Assembly: GCF_000247695.1 (NCBI RefSeq)
Contig: NW_004624747.1
Location: forward strand, 15,920,137 to 15,984,136
Length of the DNA stretch: 64,000 bases
DNA from: Heterocephalus glaber
Lineage: Eukaryota > Chordata > Mammalia > Rodentia > Bathyergidae
Direction of reading: 5' to 3'
This document shows, in pieces, positions 44,716 to 55,715 of this stretch. A program made the translations under genes and the position numbers. The first letter of the stretch is position 1. Every line of letters begins with the position of its first letter. Under the pieces are notes generated by a model that saw only the letters and a program-made list of their open reading frames with translations, did not search any database and had not been told where the DNA came from.

Positions 44716-45304
44716 AGAGATCCAGAACACCCCAGTTCCTGAGGGCCCCAGGATACAAACCTGGAAGGGAGTTTAAAAGCAGAGCTTAAAAATTCAGTGC
44801 TCTATTTTTAACACTTGCAACACACTTACAAGACTACAGTGCAACCCTACCCGCAAGGTTGCTGGTCATAAAAACTGGACAGGATTAATTTTAAATGTTA
44901 ATTCATATGACACTACATGTAGTGTCACCAGGGACTGGAGCAAATCACAAGTGATTCAATGTCTGCCTTCTTCCGGGTCCTGGTGATGGTATGAACGGCC
45001 ACACGGGGAGACAGTGTCAGGTGCCCAGGTGAGGACCCCCATGTCATGGCCGCCTCGGTCTCTGTGTCCTTCACCTTTGCCTGTGCCATTCCAGGCAGTG
45101 GGAACTTCAGTTCTCAATGGGGCAATTCGCTGGCTTGACTTTTAGTGCCAGCCCCTGTCACAAGACCCAGGCTTGCCTTAGGTTTTGACTGCCCCAACGT
45201 GGTCCCAGCCAGGTAAGGAAGAAGTGAAGCTCTCATCTTGCTTGCTAGCAATGTGATTAGTCGCTGCAGCAACCAGCCATAGGAACCTGCTGATTGGAAA
45301 GGAA
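44716..45304. other. unique non-coding sequence
   Basis: No recognised element. Contains an imperfect palindrome, 'gacactacatgtagtgtcac' near 44910-44929. Confidence 0.45.
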
Positions 45305-45725
45305 ATGCAGTTCATTCATTCGGTCAATCAGTCAATCAATCTACACACTTTTGGTGCATGGCAGGCGCCTCTGTGTCCCATCCTCCCAGAGCTAAGTGTA
45401 GAGAAACAGGGTTGTAAAGGAAACTGCAGATGAGAATCATGGGAGTTGTGTCCTGGGTTAGAGGTGGTGGGCACTGGCCCTAACTCTGCCTGGTGTGAGT
45501 CAGAGAAATTAACAATTAGGTTTCTCTTTCAGAATGAATAAAAGCTGAGCTGGAGAGAAAGAGGGTAAGGAAGGGCGCCCAGGCATTGCAAAGGCACAGA
45601 GGTATGAAAGGCAATCGTGTGTTTGTGGCAAAGTGAGGAAATTCATCAGGTGTAAAATTTTGATGAAAGGAGCTGCAGGGAAGTGAGAGGGGAAAAGGAA
45701 AGGGGAGATTGAGGCCTTTCAAGTT
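45305..45725 (-). mobile_element. L2 LINE fragments
   Basis: 'ttcattcattcggtcaatca' with 'gtcaatcaatc' repeats at 45311-45342, and from 45525 'tgagctggagagaaagaggg' and 'gcattgcaaaggcacagagg' in reversed L2 order. Confidence 0.55.
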
Positions 45726-45894
45726 AGGGTCCTATAAAGTAAGGCTTGTCGGGGTGACTTCACCGTTTCCATACTCATCTGCATCCTCTTGGCCCCAACA
45801 GCCGGGGGCGGCGGGGGGGGGATCACAGGCTTGTTTCCTTTAAACTATGATCTTTGGCCTTATTGGGTTTGTTTGCTCTTTCTTTTTTCTTTCT

Positions 45895-45986
45895 TTCTTT
45901 TTTTTTTTTTTGGTACCAGGGATCAAACTCGGGTCCTTGTGCTTTCGAGGCAGGCGGCAGCACCACTGAGCTAAATCCCCGGCCTG
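45895..45986 (-). mobile_element. ID SINE (GGTACC group) in a CTTT tract
   Basis: 'ggtaccagggatcaaactcg', 'ggtccttgtgctttcgaggc' and 'agctaaatccccggcc'. The CTTT-rich sequence on both sides looks duplicated by the insertion. Confidence 0.88.
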
Positions 45987-46084
45987 CCTCTTTTTCTTTC
46001 TTTCTTTCTTTCCTTCCTTCCTTCCTTTTTCTTTTTTTTTTTCTTTCTTTCTTTTGTTTTTCTTTCTTTCTTTTGTTTTCCTTG
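45987..46084 (+). repeat. (CTTT)n / (CTTC)n microsatellite
   Basis: Pure CTTT and CCTT tetramers between two SINEs. Confidence 0.9.
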
Positions 46085-46232
46085 CAGTAGCAGGGATTGA
46101 ACCCAGAGTCTTCTCACTGAGCTACATCCTTTGTCCTTTTTATTTTTCATTTGGAGACAGAGTCTCACCAAGTCACTAAGTTGCCTAAGCTGAGCTCAAA
46201 CTTGCAATCTGCCTGTCTCAGCCTCTGAGAAT
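46085..46232 (-). mobile_element. B1-ID dimeric SINE
   Basis: 'agcagggattgaacccagag' (ID half) and 'gttgcctaagctgagctcaa' (B1 half); the B1 head is truncated. Confidence 0.82.
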
Positions 46233-46844
46233 GGTTTTAGAGATTGGCTGCCAAGATTTATAATTCAAGAGATTTCACATTTCAAAAGCATAATCCGGTT
46301 CCTAGCTTCTTCTGAAAAATCAGATAATCTGGCATCGCTCCTGAGCCCCACTCCTGGAGATGGTGGCTTGGGGCTAAGGCCGTGCCGGGCAGCCCCGCGG
46401 ACAGGGCGAGGAGCCTTCAGTGCGAACCAGGCCCCACACCCTGGAAGGGTCCTCGCCCCTCCTGGTCCTACTTTTCCATTCTCTTCCATGTTTCCTGAGG
46501 ACTCTGCCCAACAAGTCATGGCCGCAGGAAGCCACACCTCAGAGTCCACTTCTGAGGAGCCACCCAGATGGTATCGCTTCCACCTTAGCCCCCCTCCTTC
46601 CTGGCCTGTTCCACGCCTCACCCCCATTTCCCCTCCTGCTCTGCCCCCGCAGGCCAGTTCACTGTCACCTCCACCACCAACTCGAAGCAGATGGCACCCT
46701 CTGGGCGAGAGCGTTCCCTTCGCAGTGATTTATGATCCTTGATTGGGCAGTGTTATTTTTAGCTGTCTCTCCACCTTCTGCCATCCTCAGCTATGGAGGA
46801 AATTTTGCCCCATTTCTTGAGCATCAGAAGTGGTTATATTGATG
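46233..46844. other. GC-rich unique sequence
   Basis: Small CpG cluster at 46378-46412. Overlapping frames of 120-124 codons on both strands. No gene recognised. Confidence 0.4.
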
Positions 46845-47000
46845 GTTTTCAATCAGAGATGATTTTCCCCCCACAGGACATTTGACAATGTCTGGGCACA
46901 TTTTTGGTTGTCGCCATGGGGGTGGAGGGTGCTGCTGGCATCTAGTATGTACAGACCAGGTGTGCTACTAAACAGTTTATTGTGCAAAAGGCATTTGTGG
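46845..47000. mobile_element. ancient DNA-transposon MITE, copy D
   Basis: 'caggacatttgacaatgtct', 'gggcacatttttggttgtcg' and 'gctgctggcatctagtatgt' are the best-preserved copy of this family in the window. Confidence 0.75.
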
Positions 47001-47689
47001 TGCCAATTTTGGGAGGAGACCAGGTGGCTCCCCCAGAGGACTGACCTGGAGACAGCATTACTGAAGTTGTGGCTTCATGAGGGAAAAAAGTCCTGTCTCT
47101 ATGGATGCTCCAAATCTGACAAATGTCAGGTCAATGAGGGTACCTCCAGACTTTGTCGCCTCATGATGCCTCAGCCTTTGCTGTGTAACATCCATCCCTC
47201 AAAATAAATACTTGTTAATTTAAGCTAAGGAAACTCATAATTCAGCAAGTTGGCAGTTTGGATACTTCTTCAAGTACCATCAGATGTCTGTTACACCTAG
47301 CCTCGGGTAGCCTTGAACATACATGGTCAGCTACCAGGTTGGCTAAAGTTAGCCAATCTAGCAAGTTCAGAGCTGAGGTGGATCACCTTGCTCCACCTCC
47401 TCCTCCAGCAGACTAGTCTGACTGTACACTTGGCAGTGGCAGGATTGTAGAAACAAGAAAACAGCTACAAGAACTCTTAGGAACCCTAGGAGCTGGGAAA
47501 TGTTACTTCTGATGTATTCTATTGGTCAAAACAACTGACAAGACCAGCCCAGATTCAAGGGGTAGAAACTAGATTCCACCTCTTAGTGGGAGGAGTCCCA
47601 AAATATCTGCATCATTTTTACCATCTACCACAGTGTTGTTTTCTTTCCAGGCTAAGGTCACATATGCATTTAAGTCCTTATGGTTAGTG
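47001..47689. other. unique non-coding sequence
   Basis: No confident repeat; ORFs under 100 codons. Confidence 0.4.
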
Positions 47690-47855
47690 GCACTGGCACC
47701 TAATCTGGTTCTAGGAAACTATCGATCACTTGGCTGTGTGGCCTTGGGCCGTTACTTAACCTCTCTGGGCTTTAGTTTCCTCATTCATATTATAGGTAAT
47801 TTATGCCCACCTTGCCTGTCACGCAAGTGGTTAAACAGGATAGTAGAAGTAGATA
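47690..47855 (+). mobile_element. MIR SINE
   Basis: 'cttggctgtgtggccttggg', 'ccgttacttaacctctctgg' and 'gctttagtttcctcattcat'. Confidence 0.8.
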
Positions 47856-48619
47856 GGGACATTATTTTATGATCAGTCCTCAAAACAGAAAACAGAAAGA
47901 GGCCTGGCCATTCCAGCTGGGCAGATGAACTCCCTCCCACCCGAGCTCATGCTCTATAATTCATCAAAAGCCAAAGCCTGACAATCCCCCAGTAGCTCCT
48001 CCATCAATCCTTCTGTCTATTTTCTCAGGAAAAACCCAAGTGAGTTTGCCAAAAGCTCTCAGGATCCTTTTCACTCAAATTCAAATACAAAGCACCAGCC
48101 AAAAGCCCCTTTTATGAATTTTCTATTTGTTCTAAAAGCAAACTTTGTGCTTCCTTAACCTGAGCCAGCCTCAGTGAACCCCTCTCCCCAGTCTAGGGTC
48201 ACTCGTATTCAACAAACGCAGCCCAGGAATTTAGAGACGGCTCACGGGCCACAGGTTCTAAGAGAGCAGAAAAGGGCTATTTGTTGGAGGTGTCTCACGC
48301 CCACTTGGTGCCTGGCATCCCTCTCACAGGGCACCCCTGACATCAGCCAGCAAGCATCTCACCAGCCTTGAGAAACTGAGGCCAAAGGGGTTGAAGAAGA
48401 ACATGATTATTCCAGCCCATGAGTCTGGGTTGCCTGGGGGAGTTGAGAGAGAATGAACATCATGTGGTTGGAATGGCCGAGAGACCCTAGCTATGGAATG
48501 CTGACTTTGTGAGTGTCCGCTGCGAGGGACCAGGGCCTTTCCTGCCCCAGTCAGTGTTGCATCCATCACTCACAATGGTCTGGCTCATCAGAGGTGCAGG
48601 ATCTCATTGAATCCGTCAA
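47856..48619. other. unique non-coding sequence
   Basis: No recognised element; the longest frame is 81 codons on minus. Confidence 0.45.
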
Positions 48620-48765
48620 AAACCCACCCAGGCAGGTGTCATGATTATCATCCCCATTTTACAGATGGGGAAACCAGGGCCCAGAGGGGCAAAGAATTTG
48701 CTCAGGTCCCACAGCCAGGGGACAGCAGGCTCAGGACTCAAGCCAGGTCAGTCTGGCTCAGAAGC
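48620..48765 (-). mobile_element. MIR SINE
   Basis: 'atcatccccattttacagat' then 'ggggaaaccagggcccagag'. Confidence 0.8.
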
Positions 48766-49018
48766 CCATCCCCTCCGTGGCTCCCCCAGCCCTTCAATTC
48801 CACTGACAACAGAATTGTTCAGGGTCCAGGAGGGGTGGCAGTGAAATCACGCAAGCGGGCAAGTGACCCCAGTGGGTTCTTCCTGTACAGAAGAGGGGAC
48901 CACTATTCTCCCCCACTTTCCCCCAGGTCCAACAGACTCCGCCCTTCCCCTCCTGGTGCAGATGTGGCTCGACAAGATGGAGGACTGGCTTGCTGCCACT
49001 TGTACCAGGCACTGTTTT

Positions 49019-49125
49019 GAACACTTCTTTTTTTTTTTTGGTACCGGGGATCGAACTCAGGACCTCGTGCTTGGGCAGCAGGTGGCGAAACCACTGAGCT
49101 AAATCCCCAGCCCTCAAACACTTCT
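49019..49125 (-). mobile_element. ID SINE (GGTACC group) with target-site duplication
   Basis: 'ggtaccggggatcgaactca' to 'aaatccccagccct', with the reversed A-tail as a T-run. The 9-bp AACACTTCT is present at 49020-49028 and 49117-49125. Confidence 0.93.
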
Positions 49126-49157
49126 GAATTATTTCACTGAAGCTTTACAACCATCCT

Positions 49158-49505
49158 GGGTGTCTTAGTCTATCCTTACTCCTAGAAAAAATACTTTCAA
49201 GTGGACAATCTAGAAAGAACACAAACAGATAGCTCACAGATCTAGAGTCTTGAAAATCTAAGATCAAGATGCCGGCAAGTCCAGCATCAATGAGGTCGCC
49301 CCTGCTTCAGAGACGGCGCCTGCTCTCTGCACCTCGTATGGCAGAAGGCCCAAGGCAGCCCCCACCCCAGAGGCCAGAGGCCTGGTGACTTAACCAGCTC
49401 CCAAACGCCCACCTCTTAGTGCCATCGCATCGGGGGTTAGGTATCAACACATAAAATTTGGCAGGATACAGACATTCTACCACACTGCTGAGGAAGAAGG
49501 GTCTA
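49158..49505 (-). mobile_element. MLT1-type LTR, diverged
   Basis: 'tcttgaaaatctaagatcaa' with 'gatgccggca', 'cacctcttagtgccatcgca' and 'gggggttaggtatcaacaca' are the reversed LTR ends. Confidence 0.65.
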
Positions 49506-49599
49506 TAACCTTCCAAAATCACCCCCAAGGAAGTCTAGGATTCTAACTCAGGCAGGTTTAATAACGGCGGTCATGGCAGGTATCATTTTGCCATCTCGC

Positions 49600-49860
49600 C
49601 GTATGCTAAGCCCAAAGCTAAACATTTGTGAGCACAAATCCTCACATCTACTCTGTGTGGGAGCTCCCATCGTGATCTTTATTTTACAGTGGAGAAACTG
49701 AGTCATAGAAGTAAAGAAGTAGAGAAGTAAAGAAGTAAAGAGAAGTAAAGAGACTTCCCAGAGATCACACAGGGAGTAAACAGCAGAGCCAGGCAGGATT
49801 GGAACCCAGGGCTGGCTAAGTCTCAAATCCATGTTCAAATCTATTGGCCCCATCACCTGT
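49600..49860 (-). mobile_element. MIR SINE with internal tandem expansion
   Basis: 'ttattttacagtggagaaac' and 'agatcacacagggagtaaac' frame a stretch (about 49703-49752) where AGAAGTAAAG-type units recur five to six times inside the MIR core. Confidence 0.75.
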
Positions 49861-50389
49861 CCCATGGAGTTGAACCCACTGAGTGTGCACATAAGATGAC
49901 ATGGAGTGAGGGGCCCTAGCTCCTCCCGGAGGACGCTGAGAGAAGAGGGTCATGGTTAAGGAAGTCTGAGCTCAGAACAGCTGTCTCCAAGGCTTGAGAA
50001 AAGGGGCAGGACTGCGGGAGAACCCTGGGAAAATGTTTGCTGCCAAAAGCTTCCTCCTCCTACCGAGCCCCCTGATAGGGTCTGGCTGGCCGTGCTCCTG
50101 GAGGCTGCGGGGCAGGAACGCTCAGGGCACAACTTTCTGGAATCACAAGGCGAGGAAGAGCAGGGAACTTTGGGGTAGTGTCTTCCCCCTCTGCCTGCAG
50201 GAGCAAGAACCTGATAAAGACCCTCTCTCCACCTCTTCCTTCACCCCCTACACAGGTAGGACTCTGCTTTCTCCAGGGTGCAGGGTTTTCAAAGCCTTAC
50301 TGAGTGCCGGCTTTGCACCAAGCCCCATCAGCCTCTTGACCCCCAGTAGTCCACTGTGTCTTTGCAATGTTCCCCTTGTTTATTCCCCT
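49861..50389. other. unique non-coding sequence
   Basis: A 151-codon + frame (49994-50449) runs into the L2 element and has no family resemblance. Confidence 0.45.
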
Positions 50390-50870
50390 ACATGCAGGGG
50401 CTCAGATGCCTCACTTCCCTATGCAAAGCCTTCTGTGGCTCCCCAGTAACCTCAGGCTTAGGCCCAAAGTCCTCTACCCACCCTTCTTGCTACCTCCACT
50501 CCAACCACACTGCTGTTTCTGCAGGACACTGAGCATGTGTGTGCCCCGGGGCCTTTGCACTGGCTCTTTCTCCACACGGAAACCTCCTTCCCCAGTCTTC
50601 CCCACAAGTCTTATTCTCTCATCTGCATCAGGCCTCTGATGTAATCAACAACTCCTCATCAAAGAGGCCTTTACTGCCCCCACTCCCAGCATTCCCTGTC
50701 CTTCTTAGTCTTTCTACTCTGTCCCAGCATGATTATCTCTGACACACTAAAGTGTCAGCCTCATGAATGCAGAGTCCTAGTGTGTGCATTCTGTGTCCCC
50801 AAGACTTGGCACAGTATCTGGCTCTTACAAGGTGCTCAATTAATACGTGTAGAATGAATGAATGATCCTG
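50390..50870 (+). mobile_element. L2 LINE 3' end, well preserved
   Basis: 'aggcttaggcccaaagtcct', 'cggggcctttgcactggctc', 'gtgtcagcctcatgaatgca' and 'caaggtgctcaattaatacg' then GAATGAATGA. The full consensus order is retained over about 480 bp. Confidence 0.85.
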
Positions 50871-50884
50871 TTTTATTAAAATGA

Positions 50885-50960
50885 ACATCCCTATTTTACA
50901 GATGAGGACTCTGAGACTCAGAGAGGTGAGAAAATTCACTCACAGTCACTTCCACACCTC
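50885..50960 (-). mobile_element. MIR SINE fragment
   Basis: 'cctattttacagatgaggac' then 'tctgagactcagagaggtga'. Confidence 0.7.
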
Positions 50961-50994
50961 ATAAGTAGAAGGCTCCAGATGAGAAAGAGAACTT

Positions 50995-51090
50995 AATTTT
51001 AAAGACTGCATAATGTCTGTCACCCAGTTCTCTATTGTTAGAAATTTAGGTTGTTTCTTCTCTCTGGTCAACAACCACATGAACCTCCTT
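50995..51090 (+). mobile_element. L1 LINE 3' UTR fragment
   Basis: 'aaagactgcataatgtctgt' and 'ttagaaatttaggttgtttc' match old L1 3' UTR words. Confidence 0.45.
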
Positions 51091-51530
51091 TTTTTTTCTG
51101 AATCTATTTTCTTAAACTTGTATTTCTTCTCTCCTTTCCTCAGTTTTCCAGTTTCTATCTCTATTCTGGGGGTTTAGATCTAAATTATTAGTACTAACAA
51201 TAATTTTAAATCTCTCTTTAATTATGTTTACATTTGCATTGTCAATAAACCACCAATCCAAAAACAGACATTTATCTTTTTGTTTTCCTAGTTTGTTTGC
51301 TCAGTATCAGTTATTTAAAAACATGTTCTTCCCATTCCTGGATTATTTATTTTGATTTATCATGTATTCAAATGGGGGTTCCTGCCAGTGGAGTTGTGTT
51401 CCATTTTGTTTTGTTTGAGGACACACAGGTGGCAAATGTGCTGAGTCTTGGAGAATGTATTTCTGGCCCATGAATGGTGCAAGGATTTGCCATCTTTCCA
51501 TTGCCCATACAGTACCTGACCATTGTAGAT
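51091..51530. other. AT-rich unassigned sequence
   Basis: T-rich with two AATAAA/ATTTATT words but no UTR-like context. Probably old LINE-derived DNA. Confidence 0.35.
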
Positions 51531-51837
51531 CTTTCAGCCAATGGTCGGTTGGCTCCATGGCTGTAGCCTGGGGGGAGGCAGAAGCATCATGGCGGAAGGG
51601 GGTGTGGAGGAAAGCTCCTCACCTCATGGCAACCTGGAAGGTGAGCGAGAAGGAAAGAGCCAGAGCAGAGATATCCCCACCCTTCGAAGGCAGCCCCAGC
51701 GACCACCTTCTCCGTCCAGGTATTGTTCTGTTGATGAGGGCAGCACCCTTTGTGCTGTGTGGTCCAATCACCTTCCAAAAGCCCCATCTCTGAACCCAAG
51801 TGACTTCTGGGGGACATTCTAGATCCAAACTGTAACG
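51531..51837 (-). mobile_element. MST/THE1-like MaLR LTR, 5' truncated
   Basis: 'cagccaatggtcggttggct', 'agaagcatcatggcggaagg', 'ctcctcacctcatggcaacc' and 'ctagatccaaactgtaac'. Same LTR type as the insert at 36465-36870. Confidence 0.7.
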
Positions 51838-52248
51838 GTGCCTTGCAGGCAACAAGGACTTAGGAGGGAGGAGAAGTTTTAGACCACAGTCTGCCTCCCA
51901 GAATTGTGTGTGTTGCTAGACATGGCTGTGTGGCCTGTGTGTGTGTGTACATACATGGGTGTGCACAAAAGCACTTTACTGAGCTATCATAAACCCATAG
52001 TAAAACACAGAAATCTTTACAGTACACTCAATAAAATGCCCACAAATTATTTACTCATCCTGATATAAAATAATTCCATTGTCCCAGAATGTTCCTCTGT
52101 GGAATCACACGACATGGGCCCTGTGTCTGACTTCTTCCACTCAACATTTATGTTTGTAGGATTCATCCATGTTGTATACATCATGAGTTCATTTCTTTTC
52201 AAAAAATTTCCCTACCTGAATAGTATTCCATTGAATAATTACAGTGTA

Positions 52249-52375
52249 AGCTAGGCATGGTGGTATATGCCTGTAATACCAGCACTTGGGTGGCAGAGGC
52301 AGGAGGATCCTAAATTCAAGGCCAGCCTGGGCTGCATAGTAAGATCTTACCTTAAAGCAAAACAAAACAAAAACA
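52249..52375 (+). mobile_element. B1 SINE
   Basis: 'aagctaggcatggtggtata', 'tgcctgtaataccagcactt' and 'gccagcctgggctgcatagt' plus an AAAAC-type tail. A 7SL-derived monomer inserted in L1M. Confidence 0.9.
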
Positions 52376-52458
52376 TGCAACTTTGTTTAGCCATCTCCCT
52401 GGCAATAGACATTTGGGTAGTCTCCAGGCTGGGATTTTTGTTATGCAAATCTTTACTC

Positions 52459-52652
52459 TAGGTACTGGGATTGATCCCAGAGAGTGCTAAACTACATCCC
52501 CCACCCCTTTATTTATTTATTTATATATTTATTTAGTTATATTTTGAGGCACTGCCTCACTAAGTTTGCCTAGGTTGGCCTCAAACTTGCAATCCTCCTG
52601 CCTCAGCCTCCTGAGTAGCTGGGATTACAGGTATGTATCACTGTCTTTGGCT
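52459..52652 (-). mobile_element. B1-ID dimeric SINE with (TTTA)n linker
   Basis: ID half ('ggtactgggattgatcccag'), a linker expanded into TTTA units (about 52508-52530), then the B1 half ('gcctcagcctcctgagtagc', 'tgggattacaggtatgtatc'). Confidence 0.9.
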
Positions 52653-53095
52653 AAGATGTTGAATTTATCTCCCTGGGTAGCTATATAGGTGTGAAATTGC
52701 TGAATCATATAGGTGAATGTCCTGTAGGAACCTGTCCAACAGTTTCTTAATGTGCTTCTACCATTTTCCCTTCCCACCACCCCTGTGTGAGAATCCTATT
52801 TGTTCCTTGTCAAAATTTGGAATTGTCAGGGCTAGCAATTCTTCTTTTGTTTGGATTTAGCCGTTCTGAATGTGAAGAGAGAGCTCACTCTGTTTTTAGT
52901 TTGTGTTTCTCTGAAGACTTATGACATCGAACGTATTTCCTTGTGTTTCTTGATGATGTGGGTGTCATCCTTTGCGAAATACCTGTTCGACTCTTTGGCC
53001 CATTTATATCTTTGGCTTTTTGTACTGAGCATTCAAAATCTACAGAAAATCCTCCTTATTCCCTTTAGAAAGATTGCCTGTGTGGTTGTTATTAT

Positions 53096-53869
53096 TTAGG
53101 GTTGTTTTGGGTTTGGTGGTTTGTGTGTTTTTTTGGTCTGTTTTATTTCATTTTTTTGTTTCTTATCTCTGAAATTGCCAGACATTGATTTTTGTTAGAT
53201 TTATCCGGAAATCACTCAGCTCAACCAATTATACACTGAAACCTCAAGATGCTTTCTATTTTATTATTATTTTTCTCTCCTTGCTCTGTTCCCTTTTCAA
53301 TAATTCTTGGGTTGGTCCTCCATTATCTAAGATTATGTGCATCCTGTTAATTCTCTCAGGCCCCACAGAAACAAAGAGTGGGAAATTGAGGTTGTTGTTG
53401 TTGAATATTTCTGGTATAAGATATCAGCCTCTTGGGAGCACAGGGTGGGGACCAGTGTCAGGGTGATTGCAGACTGAGAGAACTAGCCACATCTGGCTTC
53501 CTTTCCAGGCAGCCAGCCACATATCTGCCCCCAGCTAGGATTCCCCAAAACAGGGTGGCCCTTACTAATTCCTTCTGAGAAGCATCTGTGATATTAACAC
53601 AAATGTGTCTGTTTAAATTGGTATAAGTGTGCAAGACACGATAATCACAATCAGACTTTCCTTCAATCGCAGCCTACTCACACTCTAAGCTGAAGAAACT
53701 ATAAGAAGCTTGGGGCCAGTGTGGATGCCAGTCGTCTCTGGGTCCCACTGACAAGGCTTTCCCTGGGTTTTCTGTTCCTTTGGTACTTTAGAGGCTCTCA
53801 TAGAGAGGGACATAGATAAACCACGGTAAAAAAGTCCTCATCTAACCCAGGAGTTCTCTTCCTGTTCCC
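53096..53869. other. unique, partly T-rich sequence
   Basis: T-rich at 53096-53290. No gene or confident repeat. Confidence 0.4.
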
Positions 53870-54125
53870 TGAAGCCACACAAAGCTGGCATCTAATTAAA
53901 TAGAGATCAGATCTCACCTGGTAACACACTCCTTGTATTTTATTATACAGTCCAAGAGTCTCATATTCGCTCTAAATTGCACACATAACTAAGTGTATCG
54001 TAGATGTTTTATCCTGGCCTCGGGCCTGTTTTTCTGCCAGAACTGAGACAGCTCTGGGTTTTGAGAAAAGAGAAGAATGAGGTAGTCTCTGCGGCCTTGG
54101 AAGGGCCGTGTGTTTATGAAGCAGA
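53870..54125. promoter_or_regulatory. candidate conserved non-coding element
   Basis: Repeat-free block with 'gcatctaattaaatagag', an E-box CACCTG (about 53918), 'attctcgctc'-like CpG words and 'ctctgcggccttgg'. Motif-level evidence only. Confidence 0.22.
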
Positions 54126-54189
54126 GGTTGGGTGGCACCTGCCTCACTAGTTTCCTCCCTCCCTGGGCCCCGTGCATGTAGGGCTGCTA

Positions 54190-54650
54190 GGGCCCCTTGG
54201 TCCTACTCAGGATCCTGCACGGCACAGACTCTCCCACCAGCCTCAGAACCTCTGCGACTTCTGCCAAGATACCTTGTGTGCTGGCCAGCTAGAATATGCA
54301 GGTCCTGGCCTGGAATTGCTCCTTCCTGTGTCTGTCCCCTACGCCTGGAATGCCACCTGTCTTGCTGGTCTTAAAACATACATTTCACTCTCTGCATCTC
54401 ATCTTTGGCATCAGCTTCTCTGGAGCACTGAGCCCTCCCCAAACTCCCTAGATGTCAGCACAGGACTCCAGTTCCCCTACCCTAGCCCTTGTCACCAAGC
54501 ATTGCAAAGGTAGATTCAGGTTCTGTGTCCTGCACTGTGAGCTGAGGGAGGGTGAGGATGCTGATGTCTTCATCTGTGTTCTCCCTGAGTTGGCTCAGTG
54601 TCTGGCATGCTGCAGGGGGTCATCACCAGTTTCTGAATGAACAAAAGGAT
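54190..54650 (+). mobile_element. L2 LINE 3' region
   Basis: 'tgtcccctacgcctggaatg', 'gctcagtgtctggcatgctg' and a GAATGA end follow L2; the middle is diverged. Confidence 0.65.
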
Positions 54651-54875
54651 GAATGATGAGTGGAGGAAGGGTAAGTGGATGGATGAGTGAATGAATGAAT
54701 GAATGATAAATGGAAAGATAGATGGACAGATGGACAAGTGGATAGATTAACAGATGAGTGGATAGATGGAAAGAAGGATGAATGGATGGATGTAAGGAAG
54801 GAAAGAAGGAAAAGAGGAAGATGGAAGTATGGGTGGGTGACAGATAGATAGATGGATAGATGCATGCTAGAAAAA
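54651..54875 (+). repeat. (GGAT)n/(GAAT)n microsatellite at an L2 3' end
   Basis: GAATG, GGATG and GATA units continue directly from the L2 tail for about 225 bp. Confidence 0.85.
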
Positions 54876-55604
54876 GTGGAGAGAGAAGGGGGATTTGTAA
54901 AGGAGAAGCTGATCTTAGGCTCAGCCTCCATCTCAGGATGACATCTCACCCACCTTGGTCTGTGGGCCAGGCTCTCCCATTTCACAGATGTGCACAGTAA
55001 ACCCTGAATGGCATTTACTGAATGGGGCCCAGCTCCCTGAATGTTGTCAGACCTTACAGGACACAAGGGAAAGATGCAGGCTCCCTAACTTACATCATGT
55101 CCTCCAGATTGGGCCTCTCTATCAGGGGCCCTTGGATGGGCTCTCAGGGCCTGTGAGCCCTTCAAATTGTAAAGTTATAGGCATTTAGGAAACTTCCTGA
55201 AGAGAAAGTCCGCAGCTCTCTGCATCCACCCAAAGGTACCCATACTCCCAGTAGGTGAGGCATGACATGGGCATTGTGAAGGAGCGAAGGGTATTTCACC
55301 CTCACGGAGCTGGCTCAGCTCTGAGTGTCCTCACCCAGGGACATGGCTCCAGCAATGGGCGGCCATTTTGCTCTGCTTACCCCATGCCCTTGCCATTCAT
55401 GTCCTCCTTGTGTGCCCCAGTGGTCCATTCTGCTGACATGGCTTCAGGGAACTGTCCAGCTGGATCATCTAGAAGGTCCCTCGAATGCCAACATCACCAT
55501 CTTCCCCACACTCTGTCTCCTGCTGTCCTCCCCAGCTATGTCATGGCTCTGGCTCCAGCAGAGTTGGAGGTCACCAGACCAGACAGGCTCGAAGTGTACC
55601 CATG
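54876..55604. other. unique non-coding sequence
   Basis: Nothing recognised. Overlapping + frames of 119 and 104 codons share the same DNA. Confidence 0.45.
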
Positions 55605-55715
55605 GCAAACATGAATTTAACATCCCATGCTACCGATGAGGAAACAGGTTCTGAGTGGTTCAGTGAGGGCTACACAGCCAGTATGAAGCAGAGCTGGGAT
55701 CTGAATTGATATCTT
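55605..55715 (-). mobile_element. MIR SINE
   Basis: 'taccgatgaggaaacaggtt' and 'gctacacagccagtatgaag' then 'cagagctgggatctgaat'. Confidence 0.75.

Larger units (their letters stand above)
51985..53095 (+). mobile_element. L1M LINE 3' UTR split by two SINEs
   Basis: 'aggattcatccatgttgtat', 'acctgaatagtattccattg', then after the SINEs 'ggtgtgaaattgctgaatca', 'tttgtgtttctctgaagact' and 'cgactctttggcccatttat'. Consensus order is retained across both insertions. Confidence 0.85.

Noticed and set aside
46265..46627. 120-codon minus frame near a small CpG cluster
   Set aside because: Equally long frame on the opposite strand; no start context, acceptor or family match.
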